DNA from: Elysia marginata
Taxonomy: Eukaryota; Mollusca; Gastropoda; Plakobranchidae
Direction: 5' to 3'
DNA length: 25,038 nucleotides
NCBI GenBank assembly: GCA_019649035.1
Contig: BMAT01006032.1
Span: forward strand, 236,694-261,731
Both the position numbers and the translations under genes were made by a program. Below the pieces are notes generated by a model. The model was given only the letters and a program-made list of their open reading frames with translations, did no database searches and had not been told where the DNA came from. Below, one piece after another: positions 19,201 through 25,038 of the stretch (its first letter is position 1; each line of letters opens with the position of its first letter).

Positions 19201-19705
19201 GTAGGCGCTGTCTTGTTTCATGCTTGCTGCCTTAGTTTATAAGAGTCCGTGTTGCTGATCCATATAAGAGGACAGTTTCTACTGCAGCTCTAAAAACCAT
19301 TTTATCTTTAGTTCTTCCTTCAAAGAATATTTTCACAATTGATTGATACGCAACAATTATGCGAGAAAACTTGTGACTGATGACCTTTGATTTTTTTGTC
19401 GTCAAATTCCATTTTGATGCATTAATATCATAAATACTTCTTTTCTTTACTTCATTTTTTTGTTTTTATCTTTATTAAAATACCATGAAAGCTTCTATTT
19501 AATAGCATATCTTAATTAAAATAGTATTAAATCCACCTACCTTTTGTTTTTTCTCGATTTCTTTGTCATTCATTTAAGTCATTACATTATGCACATTTTT
19601 TTCCTATGGTTCTCTTTTTAAAGTTTATAATTATCTTTACTTTTTTTTTGTCCAGCCCAACAAAGACGTGCCAGAGCTGCAAAAAAGAGAGCAAACAGAA
19701 GATGA
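13148..19705 (+). CDS. NOL7: NOL7 nucleolar protein, six-exon gene (complete)
   Basis: Span of a gene with coding exons 13148-13202, 15884-16032, 16402-16489, 17398-17545, 18266-18390 and 19656-19705: 615 nt, 204 residues plus stop. The call rests on recognised conserved stretches: DDDAPEEIS (human has the equivalent D-E-APEEL), a Lys/Arg/Glu-rich helix, then RKLQELSKRRLPQDVLEGI (equivalent to the human RKLLPDTILEKL region), an acidic spacer and a C-terminal LAVVTENQV segment matching the start of the NUC129 domain. NOL7 acts in the nucleolus and is associated with early 18S pre-rRNA processing; yeast Utp16/Bud21 is its proposed counterpart. The human protein is about 257 residues, so this one is shorter, mainly at both ends. 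All junctions are phase-consistent. The ATG is preceded by an in-frame TAA at 13142-13144, which fixes the start if exon 1 is the first coding exon. Confidence 0.9.
13219..13262. repeat. Perfect 22-base tandem duplication
   Basis: TAATTATCTTAATTTGGAAAG followed by one A occurs twice back to back (13219-13240 and 13241-13262), starting 16 bases after the exon 1 donor. Identity of the copies points to a recent slippage or duplication event. Confidence 0.9.
13401..13480. repeat. 10-bp minisatellite, about eight units
   Basis: Eight consecutive 10-base units starting at 13401, consensus GAGAACCCTT or GAGAACCTTC, with variants such as GATAACCTTC, GAGAATCTTC and AAAAACCCTC. The period is exactly 10 with no indels. 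It lies in NOL7 intron 1; the minus-strand open frame through it is a by-product. Confidence 0.85.
14105..14202. repeat. Degenerate tandem repeat of about 45 bases
   Basis: Successive similar blocks: AGCACGGTCCCAGACATAG with AATAGCC after it, then AGCATGGTCCGGGACATAGG with AATAGCC after it, then a weaker AGTGCTGTTCTGGACC. The block is GC-richer than the intron around it. Unit boundaries are approximate. Confidence 0.55.
14510..14780 (-). mobile_element. Full-length tRNA-derived SINE with target-site duplication
   Basis: Read on the minus strand, the element starts near 14780 with a tRNA-like head. It has an A-box-like TGGCGCAATCGG and a B-box-like GAGTTCGATCCCC, the two internal RNA polymerase III promoter blocks. 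A non-tRNA body follows, and it ends in a short CCTTTACCTTTAC-type tail. Flanking 11-base direct repeats TTTATGTGTAA (14499-14509) and TTTAAGTGTAA (14781-14791) differ at one position and look like the target-site duplication. The B-box and A-box order excludes an independent tRNA gene in the other orientation. A 5'-truncated relative lies at 7483-7587. The element was presumably mobilised by a partner LINE; the partner is not known. Confidence 0.88.
15884..16032 (+). CDS. NOL7: NOL7 exon 2
   Basis: Encodes the conserved DDDAPEEISVTSSRQERV segment, then a strongly charged helix with RRRRR near the end, ending FHMQK. The acceptor is TAACTTACAG and the donor is AAAAG|GTAGCA. It starts in phase 1 and ends in phase 0. 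The run of basic residues would serve as a nuclear/nucleolar targeting signal (inference). Confidence 0.92.
16033..16401 (+). other. NOL7 intron 2
   Basis: A 369-base AT-rich intron ending in a strong pyrimidine tract, CTTTTTTTTTATACCCCTAG. I see no repeat or other feature in it. Confidence 0.85.
16402..16489 (+). CDS. NOL7: NOL7 exon 3
   Basis: Encodes ERKLQELSKRRLPQDVLEG followed by IPAKSSKITA, then one base of a split codon. This is the most NOL7-like block, aligning with the human segment that ends RKLLPDTILEKL. The donor is GCAA|GTAGGA. It begins in phase 0 and ends in phase 1. Confidence 0.92.
16490..17397 (+). other. NOL7 intron 3
   Basis: A 908-base intron with donor GTAGGA and acceptor AACGTACAG. 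The acceptor lacks a long pyrimidine tract. Its 3' third contains a degraded MITE-like segment that ends about 50 bases before the acceptor. Nothing else is recognised. Confidence 0.8.
17133..17352. mobile_element. Degraded pogo-like MITE (tentative)
   Basis: The left end reads CAGTTGGAACCGCGAAATTAG. The right end, on the other strand, reads CAGTAGAGTCCTCTCGCTTA. Both resemble the CAGTGGAATCC termini of the copies at 926 and 3076. The flanks are not clean TA duplications and the inside is decayed, so this is a weaker call. Confidence 0.35.
17398..17545 (+). CDS. NOL7: NOL7 exon 4 (acidic spacer)
   Basis: Encodes a Glu/Asp/Ser-rich linker ending EGFDEAPSDFIPLG, joining the helical half to the C-terminal domain. 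Low sequence conservation is expected here; human NOL7 also has a charged linker. The acceptor CGTACAG at 17397 restores a Lys codon with exon 3. The donor TTGGG|GTGAGT leaves phase 2. The alternative acceptor two bases later (ACAGAG) would break the frame. Confidence 0.88.
17546..18265 (+). other. NOL7 intron 4
   Basis: A 720-base AT-rich intron with donor GTGAGT and acceptor TTTTTGTTTTTAAATAG. I see no repeat, gene or other feature in it. Confidence 0.85.
18266..18390 (+). CDS. NOL7: NOL7 exon 5 (start of NUC129 domain)
   Basis: Encodes STNLAVVTENQVSKMRVNS, then a helix ending SRLYNHKLIPRQ, matching the human block that runs from LAV through RQQAAQAF to NSLYG. The donor CCA|GTAAGT leaves phase 1. 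The frame stays open past the donor into the intron, but the strong GTAAGT consensus and the in-frame basic exon downstream support splicing. Confidence 0.9.
18391..19655 (+). other. NOL7 intron 5
   Basis: A 1,265-base intron with a very strong acceptor tract ending CTTTTTTTTTGTCCAG. It carries a degraded LINE 3' region on the minus strand, listed separately. I looked for an additional exon coding the rest of the NUC129 domain and found none that is phase-compatible and convincing. Confidence 0.75.
18896..19330 (-). mobile_element. Degraded LINE: C-terminal part of a non-LTR reverse-transcriptase ORF
   Basis: On the minus strand, translation in shifting frames recovers a familiar non-LTR retrotransposon C-terminal series: FRAAVETVLLYGSATRTL, then YTKMFRVVK, VTWQE, a PNEALHNKLPSV segment, IKEMCLRFRGHC and finally HEMILWN and VKWRTEEDGK. 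Families with this signature read approximately RAxVExVLLYGSExW, YTRMLR, TNEELYG-LP and LRLAGHC-R in the same order. Stop codons and frameshifts interrupt it throughout, so it is a dead relic within NOL7 intron 5, antisense to the gene. Confidence 0.8.
19656..19705 (+). CDS. NOL7: NOL7 exon 6 (basic tail and stop)
   Basis: Sixteen residues, TQQRRARAAKKRANRR with the first Thr codon split across the junction, then TGA at 19703-19705. A very strong acceptor and the exact phase match support it. Human NOL7 also ends in a Lys/Arg-rich tail, but its tail is preceded by about 35 domain residues missing here, so the C-terminus is short. An undetected exon in intron 5 is the main alternative. Confidence 0.75.
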
Positions 19706-19715
19706 TTTTAGTGAG

Positions 19716-19721
19716 AATAAA
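19716..19721 (+). terminator. NOL7: Candidate poly(A) signal of NOL7
   Basis: AATAAA begins 10 bases after the stop codon. It would give a very short 3' UTR. GT/T-rich sequence (TTTTTATCTTAGTTTAGTG, then TTTCTCG) follows, as expected for a cleavage region. A downstream site is also possible. Confidence 0.4.
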
Positions 19722-22700
19722 ATGTTTTTATCTTAGTTTAGTGTTTCTCGTTTGTATATATACCATATTGTATTGTGTGAATTATTGCTCTCGCTATAAA
19801 CTTTATATACAATAGCAACGAACAATGATATCTATTATTGATGAATACAGTCCAGTCAAAGAGCCCCTATCAAACCTGGATAGTTCAAACTATATTCAGA
19901 CGGAAGCTTTTATCCTTCTTTTTTAAAGTACTGGAAATGTGATTAGATTGTAAAATTATCGTTCTTGTATCATTCTTGGCCGCAAGCAGTTGGGCTGAAA
20001 GAGAAAGTTTTACTAAAGTAACGATAGTTTGCGCTCTAAACGCATTCCCAATACTGATTCTTTGAATTTTGTATAATTGGAAGTATTTCCTGTAGGGGGT
20101 TTGAAATAATCCTGACAAGATCGTACAGTTAGGTCCAAGAAATTCAAACCAGTTAGCATTAGAAATTAAAAAAAAATATATTTTTCAAAGGCCTGTCTTC
20201 AAATTCTAATTTCTTACAGATTACTCATCAGAACTGGTTGTATAGCAAATACATCATTACATGTATACTGTTGAAATACATCTAAAAACAAGAATAACAA
20301 AATAATTCATAGATCTAGCTTTTTAATAACTTTAGAAAAATGAGCAAAAACCAAAGCAACAGTTTTAAATATGAATACATCAATTATGGTAAAGATGTAC
20401 ATGTGAACTTGCAAAAATTTAAATCAACTTCTTCTTTGTTCTTACAAAGAATTGTACAGTGTGGTCTGTTAAAACTCTGCGTAGGACAGCTAAATTCAGT
20501 TCAAAACATCATAATTGTAAACAATGCTGATATGAAAACAAGACACGTTACTTATATTACTGGACCTAAGTGCTGCCTTCTACACATTTGGTTATGATCA
20601 ACTTCTCACAAGGATGAAAACTTATTTCTTCATTAAAGAGACACCATTACTATGGGTAGAACAATATCAGCAAGGCCGAACACAGGAGATCCAAATAGAA
20701 AAAAAACACCACTTCCTGTACCGCTAACATTTTGAGTTTCTCAGGGATCTGAACTCAGCACCTATCAGCAGAATTATTGAACAACATGGTCTCACATGCA
20801 ATCTCTATGCAGACGACATGCAAATCTTCACTGCCATTGAACCTTAAGAAACATATCAACTGTCGTAAAGCGCGCGGAGCAATATGTATTTGAGATGAAA
20901 CAATACATATGAACAAAACCAGCTATAACTGCTAAGGGTTTCTCTTGGCCTCAATATAAACTTTCAATTAAGAGAATTGAAAACAAGATAAACTTCAAGT
21001 TTTGAGCTCAAATCTAACAAGTCAAAAAGGAAACAAAAGCTTCAAGTGTAGAAAACTTTGAATTATGAGAAATTTGTATTATCAGACTTTGATTTTGGAG
21101 ATCTCCCCTGTCTAGTGGGCAGGTGAAGCCAACACATGAAAATCAACTAGAGCAAACCATAACGTACATATTTAAAAGTTCATGTCAGGTGTTTGAGTGT
21201 AACACTGTATTCCTTTCTATGTTGCACCACGTAACACAAGCTATGCAGCATACATATACATGCTAAAGCTAATTCGATTACTCTTTTGGATACAAATTTA
21301 AGTCAAATATATGACTACGACTCACTTTTGAAATGACTTCAATGAAAAACAATTAAGAAAAACTCAGCATAATCAATTTGTCTATTTTATGAATGCAAAA
21401 AAAAAGAAAAAATTCCAAGACTTAATACCAAGGTTCAAATAAAACAAAAACCACTTTTGTATGAACCAGCCCTTTTGCTGGCTTTTCTCTCTTAGGTCAC
21501 ATATACAAAAAGCACATGTGTAATAGAGACTCCAAAATTTTGAACTTCTCTGACAAAATGCACAAGAAGAAAAACATTTCAAAACTAGGCTTTGTGCATT
21601 TCTGCCACATTTGAGATCTGAGGGCAACATGAGTAAAAAAAAAAAGGAATACGATTTCTGAAATTGTCACAGAGTTAACACACGTGAATTTAAACACATT
21701 TTTCATTACAGCCACTAACCCTGCTGAGCATCAGGAGAAATTGTAGATTCAGATATTAAAGAAACTTTTATCACAGCATATTATAAAAAAAACGCTTATA
21801 AATAAGAATATGTTTTTGAGAGCAAAACTAGACGATGGAATCCTGTCAACTAAAGCAAGTAAGCCAAAAATTCATGCTTATGTAGTTCATAAAAACAGAA
21901 ACACAGACTGGTCCGCTACTCACGGATTATGTGGCTATATCTAGCGTGACTCGTGCCAGCTCAGACAAAGACCTAGAGCTACAATAGGACAGGCATAAGT
22001 TTGGCCTTGTAGCCCAAAATTTGATATTAAAGCTGTTTCACTTTGAATATCGAAATTAAGTAGTAAAAAACAAACTTCCTTGAAATCAAAAAAGGATTTT
22101 ACAGGGCACCGAAATTTCATGTTATACAGATTCTACTTTTTTCTACAGCAACAATGAAACGCTTTGTAGATCAAGTGTTACATTCTGTAAAGCTTTTTTT
22201 TCAATGGACATTGCCAAGCTCTAATTTTTTTCTTATTCCTGATAATACATGTAATGAGGTTATCACAGCATAATATTGGTATAGTACTTTTATATTTCTT
22301 AAGTTTGAAAGACAATCACTTAGTTTTCAAAGATATTTCTGATACATATTGACACATGATAAGTGAAAAATTTCACACCAAGAAGCAATTGAAAGACAGT
22401 GGAATAGAGAATTCAATAATCACTAAATTTGGGGAGGGTTAATAAATTAAATCACTTCAGCCAAACAGATTTGGTTTAATTCAAAAGAAGTATGTTAAGT
22501 CAATAGACATACAAACTTCCTGTTTTAATCACAGAAACTGTAAAAAGTATGATATATCACAGATTTTGTTTAACATGAGTATTAGTGCAACTTCTGCCCT
22601 GAGGGCTGAACGCTTGGATAAAATTTGAAAAAATCAAACGAAACAAAAGAATTTTCATTTGGTCATCCACATGTTAATATTATGATCTAGTTATAGTGTG

Positions 22701-23372
22701 GGGTGAAAAGAAGTGAAAGACCTAAAAACATGGGAAAATCAAAGAAACAAGGACTTCTTGGGTGACTTTACAGTCACAATAGAGAACATAAGATGGTAAA
22801 TACACTCACTGCTATGGAATCTTTCAAATGTATGTACTTCTTTAAGTTTGTTCTCATCTAAACTTAACAGAGGGATGCCAAATGATTGTTAGGACAAAAA
22901 AAATATGATCTGAGAGTTGAACCTCACATAAATTGACTGTTACAGATATACAAGCTGTGCAATAATTATTCTTGTTTCGGAAATAAATGAAAAATAATAA
23001 TTACACACAATCAAAAGGAATAAAGGAAAAAAAATAATTAAAAACCAAATAATGGACACTAGTAACCCTTGATTACTATGACTCTAACCTAAAGAGGGTA
23101 TACACGTATGTTAATAAGTTTTTTATGTTAATAATACGTTGGCTCGACCAATGTAAAGACAAGACAATGGATACCATTAAAACTTATTTAAAAAAAGACT
23201 TTTTTTCCTAAAGACTGGGTAAAACTGAAGCTTCTTTTCAGTTAGTGAAATGCAAGGATTAGTTAAATCTAATGTGGGTGGATATGAGGACCACTTTCAT
23301 AATTCATTTTGTGTTAACTGTTATGTGAGACAGTCCTTTATAAATCATGACTGCCTGTGAGCCATGTGAAAT
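19722..23372. other. Intergenic region between NOL7 and the minus-strand gene
   Basis: About 3.6 kb of AT-rich sequence. Both flanking genes end here (convergent arrangement), so 3' UTRs from both sides may extend into it. The only recognised element is the LINE relic near 20650-20850. Other open frames (for example 20340-20597 plus and 21382-21715 minus) lack domains and have biased, simple composition. Confidence 0.6.
20650..20847 (+). mobile_element. LINE relic with YADD reverse-transcriptase box
   Basis: Three landmarks of a non-LTR reverse transcriptase occur in order. LWVEQYQQGRTQEIQI (20650-20697) matches the W-x-x-x-Y-L-x-x-R-x-Q type motif. VSQGSEL (20736-20756) matches the PQGS-x-L motif. 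IIEQHGLTCNLYADDMQIF follows, with the YADD catalytic box at 20806-20817. The last block is in a different frame from the second, and a stop follows at 20845-20847, so frameshifts and deletions have destroyed the gene. The usual spacing between PQGS and YADD is reduced. The family cannot be assigned from this fragment; it need not be the same LINE as at 18896-19330. Confidence 0.78.
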
Positions 23373-24284
23373 CTATTCCAGCCTCAAACTTGGACTTATT
23401 GAAAAGGGGAAATCTTTTGAGATGATTGCTAGCTTCTGGGCTTCACGGTGCTGTCGGCATAGTCTGTTCACAAAACACAATCGCAGGTGGGAGTTTTCCG
23501 CGTACGCTGACTTGTTCAACTTTCTCACCTGGGCAGCATCAAATGCAGGCAAATGTTTGGTGAGACTTGATCCAGCTGTACTGCATCCACTCTCTTCAAT
23601 TGGTGCGTTCTCATGATTTTGTGGTCGCAAATTTATAAAGTCTTCGTTATCCGCCTCTATTTCACTAGTTTCTGCCCCTTGCTGGTCTTCTACTTGGGTG
23701 ACCTGCTTGAGCTCTTGACAAGTTGATTGGTTCTTCAGCAATTCATTTGACTTGAATTCTTTTGAGGATTTGGACATATCAACAACACAGGCTTCTGGTG
23801 ATTTCATGGTCTGAAAAGCAGCTTGCTTGGAGGTTTCTTCTACCAAAAGAGGTGCGGATGGTATCTGTTTGGTGCTATCTTGATTTAGTTTTGACAAACG
23901 TTTTGATAAATTTGGTCTTGAGGCGGTCAACCTGCTTTCCTTTGCATGTCCTGGAGACGTATGAGCTGGCTGTTTGAAGTGATTAAAGCTTTTTTTGTTT
24001 CTTTGCCCATTATCTTTTTTCACTGCCAAATCATCTTTATTCTCAGGCACATCTTCACTTATTCTAAACTCAAAAAAATTTTTATTTCCCTGTTTAGATT
24101 GGTGACAATCGGGTCTGTTGCAGGATAAATCTCTCCTTTCCAGCTCGCCAACATCAGAGGTAGTTGTTTTCTTTGAATTGGGTTGTTTTGAACTTGGTGA
24201 ATGCCGAGGTTCAGCAGTCGGATTAGAACAAACATCTGTCTCTGTCTCAGGGACTTGCACCAAATCACAGTGTTCCTCACAATT
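23373..24284 (-). CDS. Terminal exon of an unrecognised, Ser/Lys/Glu-rich protein
   Basis: A 912-base last exon encoding 303 residues and a stop. It begins with NCEEHCDLVQVPETETDVC after the acceptor TTTTTCTTCTTCCCACAG (AG at 24286-24285) in phase 0. Most of the chain is rich in Ser, Lys, Glu, Gln and Asn with few hydrophobic residues, so it is probably disordered. There is an acidic stretch (SEIEADNEDFINLRP). Only the last 50 residues or so look structured: FDAAQVRKLNKSAYAENSH, then LRLCFVNRLCRQHREAQKL, a likely amphipathic helix near the C-terminus. No membrane segment or known domain is visible. Codon use and length make it a convincing exon rather than chance. The upstream exon is probably among the 82-bp tandem units at 24552-25038. 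I do not recognise the family. Confidence 0.75.
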   Translation of the reverse strand, partial: NCEEHCDLVQVPETETDVCSNPTAEPRHSPSSKQPNSKKTTTSDVGELERRDLSCNRPDCHQSKQGNKNFFEFRISEDVPENKDDLAVKKDNGQRNKKSFNHFKQPAHTSPGHAKESRLTASRPNLSKRLSKLNQDSTKQIPSAPLLVEETSKQAAFQTMKSPEACVVDMSKSSKEFKSNELLKNQSTCQELKQVTQVEDQQGAETSEIEADNEDFINLRPQNHENAPIEESGCSTAGSSLTKHLPAFDAAQVRKLNKSAYAENSHLRLCFVNRLCRQHREAQKLAIISKDFPFSISPSLRLE

Positions 24285-24575
24285 CTGTGGGAAGAAGAAA
24301 AAAGAGTTCAAAAGTCTGATAGCTAATTATTTTGGGATTCAGCAGTTGGTTAAGAAACAAAGATTTGTTTATCTTGGCTTGAGGCACATTATTGATGTCA
24401 CCATTCTGGCCAATTTGTTGTGACAGTTAAAGAAACTATCATTATTAAATACTAATATAACAAAAAATATTAAACATTTAACTTAATGATATGTTCCCTT
24501 TGTAGTTAAAAAGCCAGGGGTACTTTTGAGAACAACCAAGAACATACAATATTTATCTCAACTAAAAGGCCTTAC
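24285..24575 (-). other. Intron preceding the terminal exon
   Basis: A 291-base interval on the minus strand between the first GTAAGG donor of the tandem array (24575) and the acceptor at 24285. It is AT-rich with no other feature. If a different array unit supplies the donor, the intron is longer by multiples of 82 bases. Confidence 0.5.
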
Positions 24576-25038
24576 CTCTAACGCTGACTGGTCTCTCCTG
24601 GGAAGGTCTGTAATCTGCATGAGGCTTGGGACCATTATCTCAACTAAAAGCCCTTACCTCTAACGCTGACTGGTCTCTCCTGGGAAGATCTGTAATCTGC
24701 ATGAGGCTTGGGACGATTATCTCAACTAAAAGCTCTTACCTCTAACGCTGACTGGTCTTTCCTGGGAAGGTCTGTAATCTGCATGAGGCTTGGGACGATT
24801 ATCTCAACTAAAAGACCTTACCTCTAACGCTGACTGGTCCCTCCTGGGAAGGTCTGTAATCTTCATGTGACTTGGGACAATTATCTCAACTAAAAGACCT
24901 TACCTCTAACGCTGACTGGTCTCTCCTGGGAAGGTCTGTAATCTTCATGTGACTTGGGATGATTATCTCAACTAAAAGACCTTACCTCTGACGCTGACTG
25001 GTCTTTCCTGGGAAGGTCTGTAATCTGCATGAGGCTTG
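24552..25038 (-). repeat. 82-bp tandem array with a splice-donor-like site in each unit
   Basis: About six units with an exact 82-base period; the plus-strand landmark CTTACCTCT/CTTACCTCTG starts at 24571, 24653, 24735, 24817, 24899 and 24981. The array continues past the window edge. On the minus strand each unit reads ATTACAGACC, then CTTCCCAGGAGAGACCAG, then TCAGCGTTAGAG|GTAAG, a good donor context. Read in the frame that joins the exon at 24284, the unit encodes ITDLPRRDQSALE, and an in-frame ATG sits two codons before it in every unit. Differences between units are few: two silent changes, one Arg to Lys and one Leu to Ser in this stretch. Read-through of a whole unit hits a stop codon, and 82 is not a multiple of three, so the units cannot form one continuous coding repeat. 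At least one unit probably provides the real upstream exon end. Confidence 0.85.

Noticed and set aside
24285..24311. Start of the terminal-exon protein at MNSFFFFPQ
   Set aside because: The Phe run is the translated pyrimidine tract of a 3' splice site (CTTTTTTCTTCTTCCCACAG-like), so the true exon begins at 24284.
24552..25038. CRISPR array
   Set aside because: The 82-base units are contiguous and near-identical over their full length without unique spacers, and the genome is clearly an intron-bearing eukaryote.

Overview
This looks like an AT-rich animal (metazoan) nuclear genome fragment: widely spaced exons with GT-AG introns, long non-coding stretches, degraded LINEs, a tRNA-derived SINE, TIR-bearing MITEs and one 689-base assembly gap (11446-12134). 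An invertebrate fits best, possibly a mollusc such as a gastropod, but no in-window feature fixes the phylum. There are no operons, CRISPR arrays, ribosomal RNA genes or intact viral or transposase genes.

Layout. 1-5036 is non-coding, downstream of a minus-strand gene, and carries repeats. 5074-9256 (minus) holds the last two coding exons of a putative RNA-binding protein with a Gln/Tyr-rich prion-like N-terminus, RG-rich middle, charged Lys/Glu helix and one C2H2 matrin/JAZ-type zinc finger. Its intron (7170-9052) contains a truncated SINE, a piggyBac-like MITE and a pogo-like MITE. Its 5' exons are not seen and may lie in 9257-11445, in the gap or further right. 12135-13147 is the upstream region of the next gene, with a possible short plus-strand terminal exon and a cluster of CTAGA motifs.

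13148-19705 (plus) is a complete six-exon gene whose spliced 204-residue product I recognise as NOL7, a nucleolar protein linked to small-subunit ribosome biogenesis. All five junctions keep the reading frame. Its introns hold a full-length SINE with target-site duplication, a 10-bp minisatellite, a degraded MITE and a degraded LINE 3' end. 19706-23372 is intergenic, with a second LINE relic bearing a YADD box. 23373-24284 (minus) is the 303-residue terminal exon of an unrecognised, probably disordered protein. Immediately upstream of it lies an 82-bp tandem array (24552 to the window end) in which every complete unit carries a splice-donor-like site in a compatible frame. This array is the most unusual structure here.

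The three genes have no evident functional link beyond adjacency. The zinc-finger gene and NOL7 point away from each other, so a shared promoter region near 12.7-13.1 kb is possible but unproven.
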